This document shows positions 21,112 to 32,200 of a DNA stretch of 64,000 nucleotides, piece after piece. Below the pieces are notes generated by a model, which saw nothing but the letters and a program-made list of their open reading frames with translations, was not told the DNA's origin and ran no database searches. The DNA is from Vandiemenella viatica. Taxonomy: Eukaryota; Arthropoda; Insecta; Orthoptera; Morabidae. Both the position numbers and the translations under genes were made by a program. The stretch is taken from contig JARYHS010009186.1 in NCBI GenBank assembly GCA_031002005.1, forward strand, positions 184,166,437 through 184,230,436. The letters are read 5' to 3'. Within the stretch, counting starts at the first letter, position 1; each line of letters starts with the position of its first letter.

Positions 21112-21461
21112 CAGTGGCGTAGCTAGGTCAACAAGGACCCCGGTGCAAAAAATTTATTTTGGGCCCTCAGGCCAGATGGGCGACCTTTTTTTTTTGCTTT
21201 GTGCTGCTGGTAAGGGCCCCCTGAGCTGAGGTTGGGCCCTTGAGTTGTGCTTAGAGGCCCCCTGAGTAGTGGCTGGGGCCCCCCCTGCAGTGAGAGGGCC
21301 CTTAGTGAGGGACTTCCTGTGTCTCAGGGAGCCCCTTAGACGGCTGTCGAGCTAAAAAAAAAAAGGTTGCCAGTTTGTCATGAAGGTTCGAGGGCCTCTC
21401 AACTGCGCTTGGGGGGCCCCGGTGCACTGCACCGGCTAGCCCCATAGTAGCTACGCCCCTG
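21112..21461. mobile_element. Short non-autonomous hAT-type element
   Basis: 350 bp, ends CAGTGGCGTAGCTA and TAGCTACGCCCCTG (13 of 14 matching as inverted repeats), flanked by a perfect 8-bp duplication catattta (21104-21111 and 21462-21469). The interior is rich in 'gggcccc' blocks and non-coding. Confidence 0.9.
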
Positions 21462-21772
21462 CATATTTAATTCGTTCGACCTTAAATAGCTGAGACTTAC
21501 AGCTTCGTACTACAGAGCGTTAAACCTGACCTGTGGATCAGGCTAACCTGCACCAGATATTTGGTTAAATTTCTTTCAATTATAGTTTCTAGATTTAAAC
21601 CACTGCATTAATCTTGTAAAATTTAGCATGGTTCATGCATTAGTGGTAACACCTTATAGAACATTTACACTGTTTCCTCAAACACCACGCACACATTCTC
21701 CTATAACGTTTTCGCCGTACCCATTACTTCATTCAAACAGTGAAAATACATGACAGAATGCAGTAAACACAA

Positions 21773-21965
21773 CATCGGAAGGACGCGGTTTGAATCCCCG
21801 TCTGGCCATTTAGATTTGGGATTTTCGTGGTTTCCAGAAATCATTCCAGGGATGGTTCCTTCATAAAGGGCATGGCCGAATTCCTTCCCGTTTCTTGTTG
21901 CCAGCCCTCTGCCACCTCTAATGACGTAGGCGTGGAGCCATAAACAAACTTAAAATAAAATAACA
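21773..21965 (+). repeat. 5'-truncated SINE
   Basis: Starts within the tRNA-like head (gaaggacgcggtttgaatcc) and continues with the body 'ggttccttcataaagggcat', 'ggccgaattccttcccgttt', as in the family member at 43696-43939, ending in an A-rich tail. Confidence 0.65.
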
Positions 21966-24817
21966 TCAAATTCAAAACACAATAGAAAATGCCAATCTAT
22001 TGTCTGGGAGCCCAACATCAGTAAATCCCACAGTAAATCGTAACCATTCGTCTTCAACACCAATGTTATTAACATACTAACAAATTTTCGCCCACGTAGT
22101 GTTATTTCGGACTATGGACTGGTGAAAAGAGCGATCCAAAAACTTGAATGCAGACACACAAATGTTTACAAACACCTATAAACGTTTTCAAACAGTGAAA
22201 GCTTGATCGCTCCGCGATCTTACACTAAACAAACTAATTTGCTAGTGTAACCTATGAAACTAATGAAACAAAAACAGAATACACAGTTACTGTACATACA
22301 AACATCAGAAACATTATAATGCTCACAGCACCCCGGCCTCTTTCCATTATGTCAGCTATAATATTATGCCAAGTGCGTGTGAAGTCTCTTTTTCATTACA
22401 CCTTTCATAGTAGTCTTATTACTGTAGTGTGACTTCGCACAGTGGTCAGAGTTTGTTATAAATTTAGACACTGTCTATTGACAACTGTTTTCTTAACGTT
22501 TCGCCCTTGTGGCATGGGGTATCGTCATTGGAAAAAAAATGTTAGCCAACATATATCACTCCACTTCTTTGTGCTATTATCCAATTCCGAAATGAAATAT
22601 TCTGACTGTAACATTTTTCGAACCATTCAATTTTTTACTTTTTTGATTGTCCCACTTTCCTTATTTTGTTTCTATCCGTAGTACTTCAATCCAGAAAGAG
22701 TGATGCCATTTATTGCTGTTTGCTCCATACTTTAAAGGTCATCAAGCTGTGTTAAGTCATTCAATGGTGTATGTTTAGAACATGTAATCTAGTAAACAGA
22801 AAATAATAAAATCAGAGAAATTTCGGAGATATCAGAAGTAAATCGTACAGTTTATTTTAATTTAATTAAAGTGTAATGGACCACACGCTCCGGTGGCAAT
22901 TTCTGTACACATCCATCTTCCCCATTTCCTGCACCCACCTACATTTACCCTCTACAAATTTTAACTTTAAATTCTTTCAACGCTTTTGGTATATTATTCG
23001 TTATTTCTCTTGGTAACTCATTCCAATCCCTGACAACCTTACCTATAAAAGAAAATCTTCCGACACTGTTGTGCATTAAATCGAGTGCCATCTTGTAGTC
23101 ATTGGATCTTTTACCTTCCATGCACTACTTTTCATACCTACACCAATATCTTTCCATGCATCTTCGCCATTATACACCTTGTACATTCATAATTTCGAAA
23201 AATCAACTTAATAACACACATTTTTCAAAGTATAGAATTGGAGTTGATGATAGATTGAAGTAGTAACTTCACACTAAAACATCAAGTTTAGGACTTATTG
23301 AGATTGTCAACAATTAAAATGTTTTATTTACCTTGGACCTTTTCTGTCTTTTTGAAGACATAGGGTACAAAAGTTACAAGAAAATTACTTATTTACTCCT
23401 TTAAAAAATAGAAAAGAGGTAAAGCGCAGTGGAAAAGCTCAGAGGTATTTGAATTTTTTTATTAGGTATCAATTTCCTGCAAGAATTTGTGTACTCAACA
23501 TAAGACGGAACGCTTTGGTCCTTAATCTAAGTAATAGTTTTCTAAGCCGTGTATAGGAGTACACATAATTATTTCATGCACATTCTGTGATATTTTACCT
23601 ATTGCTTAAAATATTATACGAGACAATCAACTGTTGTTAATTCAAAGCCTTGACTTTGGATAGGAGGCCAGATATATAAACAGGACTTGGGGGGCAACTG
23701 AGAATTTTAGCGCGCAGAAATCGATTCTACTGTTAATTTTTCACTTATATGAAAATGTTTCGAATATTTAAAAACGTCATTACTTTCCATTTTCTTTAAT
23801 TTAGTATTTGTTTGATGCATAATATTTATTGCAATGGAAGCAAACTATTAAATATTCTTTATTTCTTGAACTATTAGAAACGATCAACATCTTAGATAAC
23901 ATTTGGTTTGATTAGAAAATTGTTGTGTGCTTTTTGACTATGTTATTTTATTAATAACAAAATGAATCCGGGTTCTTGTGTTTCAATGATTCTTTTTGAA
24001 GCTTTGAATTTCAGTAACTAATATTCCGAAGCTGATAACTCCTACCTTCTAACAGATATTTTGGATCCGCTTGTTTTGACCGGAACCGTTATGCAGTCTG
24101 TAACTACTAAGACGTAAAGAGAGCATTCAATAAGTGTGAAACAGAAATGTTTATGTTATATTAGCTCCAAGCACAGATGCGATATGGAATTATCTTGCAG
24201 ATAAAACCGTGACCTGCTCTCAGTTGAAGGTGATAATCGACGGTCAATTGGTTCCAAAACCCAGATAAAGTGTGTTACGATAGCATATCGTAATTAATAT
24301 CTCTCTGTAGGCGTTGTAATAGCCTCGGTGTTACGTTTTATTTTCATATTCCATATATATTCTCACAGCAAATGAATGCCTAATGTTATAACTGTGAACA
24401 GAAATGCCTTCGAGTATACGTTCATTTGAGGTTAAAGAAGAAAGCGTTGCAAGAAATGATCACAATTGAATGAGGATAGAATTCTAACGAATTCAAACGA
24501 ATGGCATGGCTCTTTTGAAGACTTAAAGTTTAACATATTCCAGGAATAGGAGCCCATGTATCCAAAGCTCAGTAGCATATCGGTTTATGTTCTGCATGTC
24601 TTTCTTTAATTTGTTTAGTGTCTGACCGTCTAAGTAATTTACAGCATATCACCTATCAAACCGCACAACTACTTCCTCATCGACGTTGTAATCGGTAAAA
24701 GAACAACCATCATTTGATATTGATAGTTTTGGAATGTGGTGAAACTGCACGTTAACGACATTGACGATACGTCCTTCAAGTCAACGTGAAATAGTCTGAT
24801 GCGTAAAGCCACGTTGG

Positions 24818-25022
24818 CAGGGCCGGTGCTAGGAATTTCAGGCCCGGGGTAAAATGGGCGACCTTCTTTTTTTTTTTTGCCTGGCAACAATGGGCGTAAT
24901 CTTGGCTTCATGGCATGGCCTGAGGGCCCCTATAGTCGGTGATCGGGCCCCCCATCAGCCCGCGGGGCCCGGGTACTTTTGACCCGCTTACCCCCCCCCC
25001 CCCCCCCCCAACGCCGGCCCTG
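24818..25022. mobile_element. Short non-autonomous hAT-type element
   Basis: 205 bp. Starts CAGGGCCGGTGC and ends CGCCGGCCCTG; perfect 8-bp duplication cacgttgg at 24810-24817 and 25023-25030. Contains 'gggcccc' blocks and an 18-19-base C run near its right end. Absent at the equivalent site in the A duplicon. Confidence 0.9.
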
Positions 25023-25113
25023 CACGTTGGCAGCACCTGACGAGGATGATAAGACACATTAATCCATGACTTGCAGTTTTGGCGATTATAGGAGTGGCCT
25101 TGTCGCACGACTG

Positions 25114-25245
25114 TAAGAGCTGCTCAAGTTATCAGTGAACAGCAGTGGGAACACAGAGACAAGCCCAGTGCTCTCGACCAGTAGCTTTGCAGAGGAATCG
25201 TTCACGAAGCTACAAAACTTCTACCGGAACATCGAAATGCAACAG
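25114..25245 (+). other. Possible exon of unknown gene in B duplicon
   Basis: Open frame of about 44 codons (ELLKLSVNSSGNTETSPVLS, then EESFTKLQNFYRNIEMQQ) running into a CAG|GTACTC donor-like site and matched at 1905-2131. No family recognised. The conservation could simply reflect the duplication. Confidence 0.3.
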
Positions 25246-25658
25246 GTACTCTTAAATATCATTAATCTCCAAACTATATATAATTATCATCTTCATGGGC
25301 CGAAATTTCAATCTTTACAACCACAATACTAATATTCAGCATCTTCCTGGACCGAAGTTGCTATCCGATTACAGATAGGAATTGTGTGTCAGATTTTTGT
25401 TATTGTATGCAGAGTTATATTTTTATTTAAATTTTGATGCGGCATTGATAAAAAAAAACTACACGATTTAATGCTTCTGGATAATTTTATGATTTTTCTT
25501 GTAACTTCTAATTAAGTGAATGCGTTTTCTGGAGAACATACAAAGAAGAAAGAAAAAAAAGGAATGAAAGGAAATGAAACAGATGCAATGAAGTTCCGTT
25601 CGCATTTACGTATATAGAGCTACATGTGGCACACAATCTTACACACTTTGTTCTAAAC

Positions 25659-26068
25659 CAGTGTTTCCCAACGTGGGGCCCACGCCCCACAGGGAGGCAA
25701 TTTGGTTTTTTAGGGGGGCAATTAGAAATTGACTTGATACGACTTTACCGCTTTCTCTTTGGGTTATTTAAACGCAATGCCAGATATGGTTACAAAATAT
25801 AGCAAAAAAGCAAATTCTTAAAAGGATCACACTAAATTGCCATAATAAATGTTGATTATAAATCTTTTGAATTTGAGTTTTAGTATTTCATTATATGTTT
25901 TTTTAATTTTACTTAGTGTGTTTTATGATAATATTAAAGTGGTTTTTTTCAAAAACCATCCTATATCAGTTTCTTTAATAATAAATAATTTTTCTATTAA
26001 AAATTATGTATGGGGGGCAAAAAAATGTTAAAAGTGGGACATGACCCAAAAAAGGTTGGGAAACACTG
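25659..26068. mobile_element. Short non-autonomous hAT-type element
   Basis: 410 bp with inverted ends CAGTGTTTCCCAAC / GTTGGGAAACACTG and a perfect 8-bp duplication ttctaaac (25651-25658, 26069-26076). The A duplicon has the uninterrupted site at about 2526-2537, so this insertion is younger than the A/B duplication. Confidence 0.93.
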
Positions 26069-27439
26069 TTCTAAACGTATAAGTGTGCAGTTTTCAGTGA
26101 GTAAGAATGTCAAATTTCAGTAGAAACACATCACTCGCGTTTTTGTTTATTTTATAAAAGTAGTTAAATATCTGATAAGATTATATAGATTGGTGGTCCA
26201 TCATTTTTGCTATGATCTGTAATTATTTTAAGATGCATTTTATGTTTTCGACACTATAATAATTTTTTGTGTATTATTGTTATTGCAAGATTTATCTAGA
26301 GAATCTGCTTAGTATTCATTGCTGTAGATCATACTATTTAGAGTAGATAATGATCCTTTTAGCTAATCATTAGTAATTCTAACCGCTGAGCTCGCGGTAA
26401 GCCATACCACAACCGAAGCTCATGAGAACCCGTGATCATCCACTATGCTGTAAAGTTGATGGGAACTATTTTATAATGCGAGTTATTAATACATATGTTT
26501 CCCTTATATGCGTGCATAATACCGACTTCTAGACCTTGCTGAAGCGATACAAGAAAAAGTAGCATGGAAATTGGTAAAGCTGAGTTGACAATATCTATAG
26601 AATTAGATATTTGATTTGAAAATCTAGTATTTACCTTCTTGTCTACGGAAAACAAATTGTTTTTCTCTGTTTTGTAACTTACTTTACTTAAAATTTAAGT
26701 AAATTACTATTAACTCAGAGGTAAAAATATATGAATGAGCTAATATAAAAAATTGTATGAGCGCAGTAGGCAAACTTTATAGAAAGCAATCAGTTTATTT
26801 TTGATGTTTACATCCTTTCATTTTGGTATTACACGGTACAGTGTAACAGCTGATAAGCAAACGCTAAAAACTTCCAAAAGATATTAAAAGAAATAATAGA
26901 TTACTTGGATGAAATTTTTAACGATATAACTTCAGGTTCTTAAAATATTTTCCAAAGAGTATGCAGAAAATCTGGAAGCAGATACGATACCATATAAATC
27001 CTAGACGAACCGTGCGAAAATTTCACGAGTAAAATACGATGAATAATTGTAATATAATGAAAACTAGAACCGCACTTTTGTACCAAATATTTATATGTTT
27101 AGTTTAATAGGTACGCATCGAAATATTTACAACAAAATACGAAACAGTTAGGAAAATTTAAAACACACTGCATGTACGAAAAACTGTCACCGTCCTTAAC
27201 AGAATACAACCAACCTGAACAAAATGCAAATAAAATACCAACATCTCTGTGATATGTGTTGCTGTGCGAAAATAGTGTTTACATTGGAATTGGAAAGCAA
27301 AACAAAACTGTTTCCGTAAAAGAAAAAAAAAATATCCGAAAAGCTGACATCTCTGTGATATCTGCTGCTGCAGTGTAGGGACTGAACTGTGAACTATCTC
27401 ATACGCGCCAACACTTTAAGCATCAAATTCCGAAAATCT

Positions 27440-29035
27440 ATTCTTAATTTATGATTTTAGGAGACCTTAATCTTTAAAACGATATGTCATTTATCGATTT
27501 CGGTTAGGTATCGAAGGAAATAAATGGCTCGTAATAATAATAATAAAAATACGTTCTCTTTATGGGTCGAATTTCAAAAAATTACTTTAGTAAAATACTT
27601 GACCAAAGTGGACACGTTTGTCTTTAAAAGGATACCTCATTTATCGATTTCGATTAGGCATCAAGCAAGGCAAAAAAAGTTTTAGAAATGATGATACTTT
27701 TACCCTTAAGGGTTGAATTTGGAGAAAGTTCTTTCTTAAAACGTGATGTGGCAAAAGCGGATACTTTAATACTTAAAACGATATCTCATATATCGATTTC
27801 GGTTAGGAATCAAGGGAGATACATGGCTTGCGACAGAAAAATGAGTTGTAGAAATACTAATACTTTTGCCCTTTAAGGGTCGAATTTTTTAAAATTCCTT
27901 TCTGAAAATATGGTGTAACTAAACCGAAGACCTTTAATGTAGTACCTCTTTCATGAATTTTGTTTAATTATCAAGGGAGATAAATGACTCGAGACACAAG
28001 AAAACGCACTTTAGGAATACCGATATTTCTGCTCTTTAAGGGTTAAATTAAAAAAGAATCTATTCTTAAAACATGATGTTACCTTAATCTTTAGAATGAT
28101 ACCTCATTTGTCTATTTCGATTATAGGTAAATTAATGGAGATAAGTGGCTCGTGAGTCAAAAATGCCTTGAAGAACCATCGATTTCGGTTTGGTATCTAC
28201 TGAGATAAATAGCTCGACACGAAAACCGCATTTAGCCCTTTAAGGGTCGAATTACAAAAAATTCCTTTCTTAAAATATAACATGACCACGACGGTGACCT
28301 ATACCTTTAATATGATACCTCATTTATCTATATCGGTTAGATATGAAGGTAGATAAATGGCTCGTGACACAAAAATGCGTTTTAGAACCATTAATACTTT
28401 TTCCTTTTTCGTGTTGAATTAAAAAAAAAAAATTTCTTTGTTTATATATGATGCACCAAAGACATTCATAATGCTGCCTCATTTATCGGTTTCGATTAGA
28501 TACCCAGAGATATAAGTGGCTCGAAACACAAAAAAAAAAAAAAAAACGCATATTGGAAATATTGACATTTTGCCCTTTAAGGGTCGAAATATGAAAAATT
28601 CCTGTCATAAAAAATAATATGACCACGACGGTGACCTTAATCTTTAATATGATACCTCATTTATCTATATCGGTTTGATACGAAGGGAGATAAATAGTTC
28701 GTGACACAAAAACGCGTTGCAGAAATATTGATACTTTTGCCCTTTAACGGTCGAATTCCGAAAAATTCCTGTCTTAATATATGAAGTCACCAAAGCGAAG
28801 AGCATAATCTTAAAATGACACTTCATTAAACGATTTCAGATAGGTATCCATGGAGATAAATAACTTGTAACACAAAAAACAGCATTTTAGAAATATTGAC
28901 ATTTTTGCCCTTTAAGGGTCGAATTCCGAAAAATTGCTTTCTTAGTTTATGATGTGACCAAAGTGGAGACCATAAGCTTTAAAATGACACCCCATTCATT
29001 GATTTCAGTTAAGTATGAAGGGATAATGGATTGTG
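27440..29035. repeat. Degenerate tandem repeat array upstream of UGT copy B
   Basis: About ten or eleven diverged units of roughly 150-175 bp (one shorter). Each has 'cctcatttatcgatttcggtt'-like text (20-base core tcatttatcgatttcggtta), 'gagataaatggctcg', 'gccctttaagggtcgaatt' and 'aaaattcctttcttaaaa'. The CCCTTTAAGGG core is an inverted repeat. It ends about 50 bases before exon 2 of B. Copy A has no such array. Confidence 0.8.
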
Positions 29036-29080
29036 TCAAAAAACAACTTATAGAAATAATATATATGATTCTAATTTCAG

Positions 29081-29266
29081 ACTTCTACGCGATGGCTGAT
29101 AAGCCTGTTTCTGGCGATGCTGACGGCTGAACAGTCGCAGTCTTACAGAATCCTTATCGCAGCACCGACACCGTCTATAAGCCACCAGGTGCCATTCCAC
29201 TACACAGCCAAGGCGCTACTGGACAGGGGTCATCAGGTCACACTGATTACCTCCGACCCAATGAAG
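29081..29266 (+). CDS. UGT copy B exon 2
   Basis: 62 codons, acceptor ctaatttcag and donor gtaaaa. Starts TSTRWLISLFLAML and includes APTPSISHQVPFHY with the catalytic His. Differs from A mainly in the signal-peptide end (TAEQSQS for MSEQSLS). Confidence 0.88.
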
Positions 29267-32200
29267 GTAAAAGACGATTGATTTACTGTTCCTGTTTCAT
29301 ACAAAGAAACTGAACATCCTTGCATCACATATGCATAATTAAAAAGGATTAATGATGTCAGAGCTTAGGCTGGCTATACAACTTACAATGGTTCACTTTA
29401 CATTTTCCTCTTTTGAAGATTCCATGGCTGAATATAAGAAATTTAATCCTTATAATTACATTTTGAATTGTATTTCTTATGTCATAACCTCGTAGTTTCA
29501 CCATCATTTCATAGATTATCATGAAATGTGAGTTACTGACCCCAAAACAAATACTTAAAAAAGTGCATCCACAAAAAAGGAAATAAATAATAGGGCCAGC
29601 TGTTTTTACGTATCCCCATTGAGAGTGTTATCATTTAACAACTATTCGAAAATGAGATATATTGGGATATTTTTAATCAGTTCTCTGTTTCGAGGGATTT
29701 CGGAGCTTCCAAAATCGTTAAACCCCTTTTCTAATTTCCCAAACATATACAGAAATGTCGGAATAAATATAAGACAGTGGCAGTTAATAACGAAATAAAC
29801 CAATAAAAAAAAAAGAATAAAGGCCCGTTAAACAGAGCGCGGACTCCCCGCGCGGTCAGAACGCGGCGGTCTGACGGCAGTCCAGTGGACGAACAGAGCG
29901 CGGGCAGCTGAAGGGCGGACCAGTGTTGAAGCAATCGTGGACGAAGGAAGCAGTAGTTAATTTTTTTTATTTATTTGTGTCTGCCCTCTCCTGATTAACA
30001 TGTTCAGCAGTTCACCCGACGAAAAAGAATTGCTTCTTCTGCTCGCTTTAAATAGTTCAAGGCGATAAAGTCAGTTTATACTTCACGAAAATATCCTGCC
30101 GCCTAAACCATTACCTGATACAGAAACTCCCATTTCTCACGCATTTTTAGACGATGGGACATTCAAACTACAAACTTTTTAATGCGTCCTTTTGGAAAAA
30201 CTACAGTTGTAAATGATGAAGGGGAAAAAAATTCAACAAACATCTCTGTAGGGTAAGACGTATAGTAGAAAATACCTTTGGAAGTTTGGCGTATTTTTGT
30301 TTTCTTTTTTTCCTGTATAGTTGGATGTTGATAGCGTAGTCCAAGCTGTCAAAGTTACATGTTGCCTTCACAATTTCATAAGAAGTTATACACAACGGTT
30401 CACTGAAATTGAACTACAAGGTGACACAATAATAACAAATCAACATGCCAATGCTTTCTCAACCACAAGTCGATTGATAGAAAGTTCAACTGATGCTGTC
30501 TATGCGGTACGAAACCATTTTGTAAATTACTCCAACAAAGAAAATTCATTTTAATTTTACGATAATTATACTAATATATTATTGCATCTATGGGTTATTG
30601 AAAATAAAATATGCTGTATAAAATAAATAAATATATACTTTATTGTCTGATTGAGCTTTTCAGCTATTTCATTCCACGTTTTTGCTTTCTTGGCATGTTT
30701 TTGTACTCGGGAATGCCTAGATTCTTATAAAAATGAACATTCTCGAACATATTGAATGAGACTTTCTGACTCGCCCACCATTGCCCGCCGCGGACTCTGG
30801 GGAATTCACAACCTGCCCGCCGCGGACTGGGCTTCCGCCGCGCGGTAGACCGCGCTCTGCTTGACTAGGCTGATGCAATACTATGTACCACAGAGTCCGC
30901 GCGGACTGCCCGCGCCGGCTGCCCGCGTTCTGTTTGACAGGGCCTTAAAAGGACAGCTAGTGACGACAAAGCAGCAAGTGTGCATTGCTTTTCTGTGTCT
31001 TCAGATTATACTTAATTTACAGCTTGACAACGAGAACTACACGGAGATAGACATTTCGCCGGGGTATAAGATGATACGACAATTCAACTTTGTGGAGTGG
31101 GCAGAGAAATCGCCTGTGGAGCAGCTAAACATAGCCAGGCAGTTCTGGATTGCCGTCTCCAGTGCCGTTTTAGACTTGCCTTCCATGCAGAAGTTCATCG
31201 GGCAAGTATTCCATTTTTAATTGGAACAGAATCTTGTAAGTAAAGGATCACGATCTTACTCAAAATACTTTTTAATGACTCTACGCCTCGTCGACGTCAG
31301 GTCTTTGAAGGCGGGAAACGGGAAGGAATTTTGCCATGGCTTTTGCAGGAAGCATCCCGACATTTACCTTGATTGATTGGAGAAACCATAGAAAAAACAA
31401 AACTTGATGCCCGGAACGAGATTCGAATCTACGTCCTCCCGAATGCGAGGCCAAATCTCGCACACCCACAACTTTCGGCTTATTAAATACATAAAATTAT
31501 TCAACTTTCTTGTACAAGTGCTAAATTGCCTGATCCGCAATGAAAAATTTCGTAAGTACTGTTGGAATTCTTACAGGCCTGACTTTCAGAAATTTCTTTG
31601 TTTATTAATGTATGACAGGACCCGGCAGTGTGGTTGAGCGCTAAGGCGCCACCATTTTGGATCGGGAAGGTACAACGGAACCATGTTCGAGTCCTGGTCT
31701 CTAAGTACTGTCCGTCCTGATTGCGGTTTTTGGGCAAATGCTAAGTAAATGCTGGGAAGCTACTCCGCCTGTAAATTTCACCAAAAAGAAAGCAAATAAA
31801 CATTTATCATATAGAGCAATAGTTACACATTTTGCAGACAGATGGTAACCCAAACATTCACCAACAGATAAAAAACTAGGGATTTAATAACTCCGGATCT
31901 AATGCACAGAAAGGGGAGAAGCCCTCTCACACTTATGATTTCACACTGGATTCCTGTGTAACGGATGGGTGGTGTATCGTCTTCTGGGACCGATCAGAAA
32001 AGGGGGGGGGGGGGAGGGGACAACGTGTGCCAGGTGCGTTAAACAACAAAGGACATAGTCAACTAACATATAATTCATAATTGATACCACTCTAATGGTA
32101 GAGTAATATCTATATCAGGGTAAGATAAATTAATTTCAATGCAGTAAGTGCGGATGTCCAGCAGGATGGAGTGATAAAAACACAATATTTTGACATCTAG

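Larger units (their letters stand above)
20125..22945. other. Intergenic DNA between UGT copies A and B
   Basis: No gene recognised. Contains the hAT-type element at 21112-21461 and a 5'-truncated SINE at about 21773-21965. The open stretch at 20703-21008 (101 codons) has no recognisable domain. Confidence 0.55.
22946..27439. other. Upstream flank of UGT copy B, right duplicon
   Basis: From 22946 to about 27000 it matches the window start to 9174 apart from the insertions private to each side. No gene assigned. It carries the two hAT-type elements listed next and the possible exon at 25114-25245. Confidence 0.7.

Noticed and set aside
27440..29035. CRISPR-like array
   Set aside because: Units are long, degenerate and without unique spacers, in an animal genome; an ordinary tandem array fits better.
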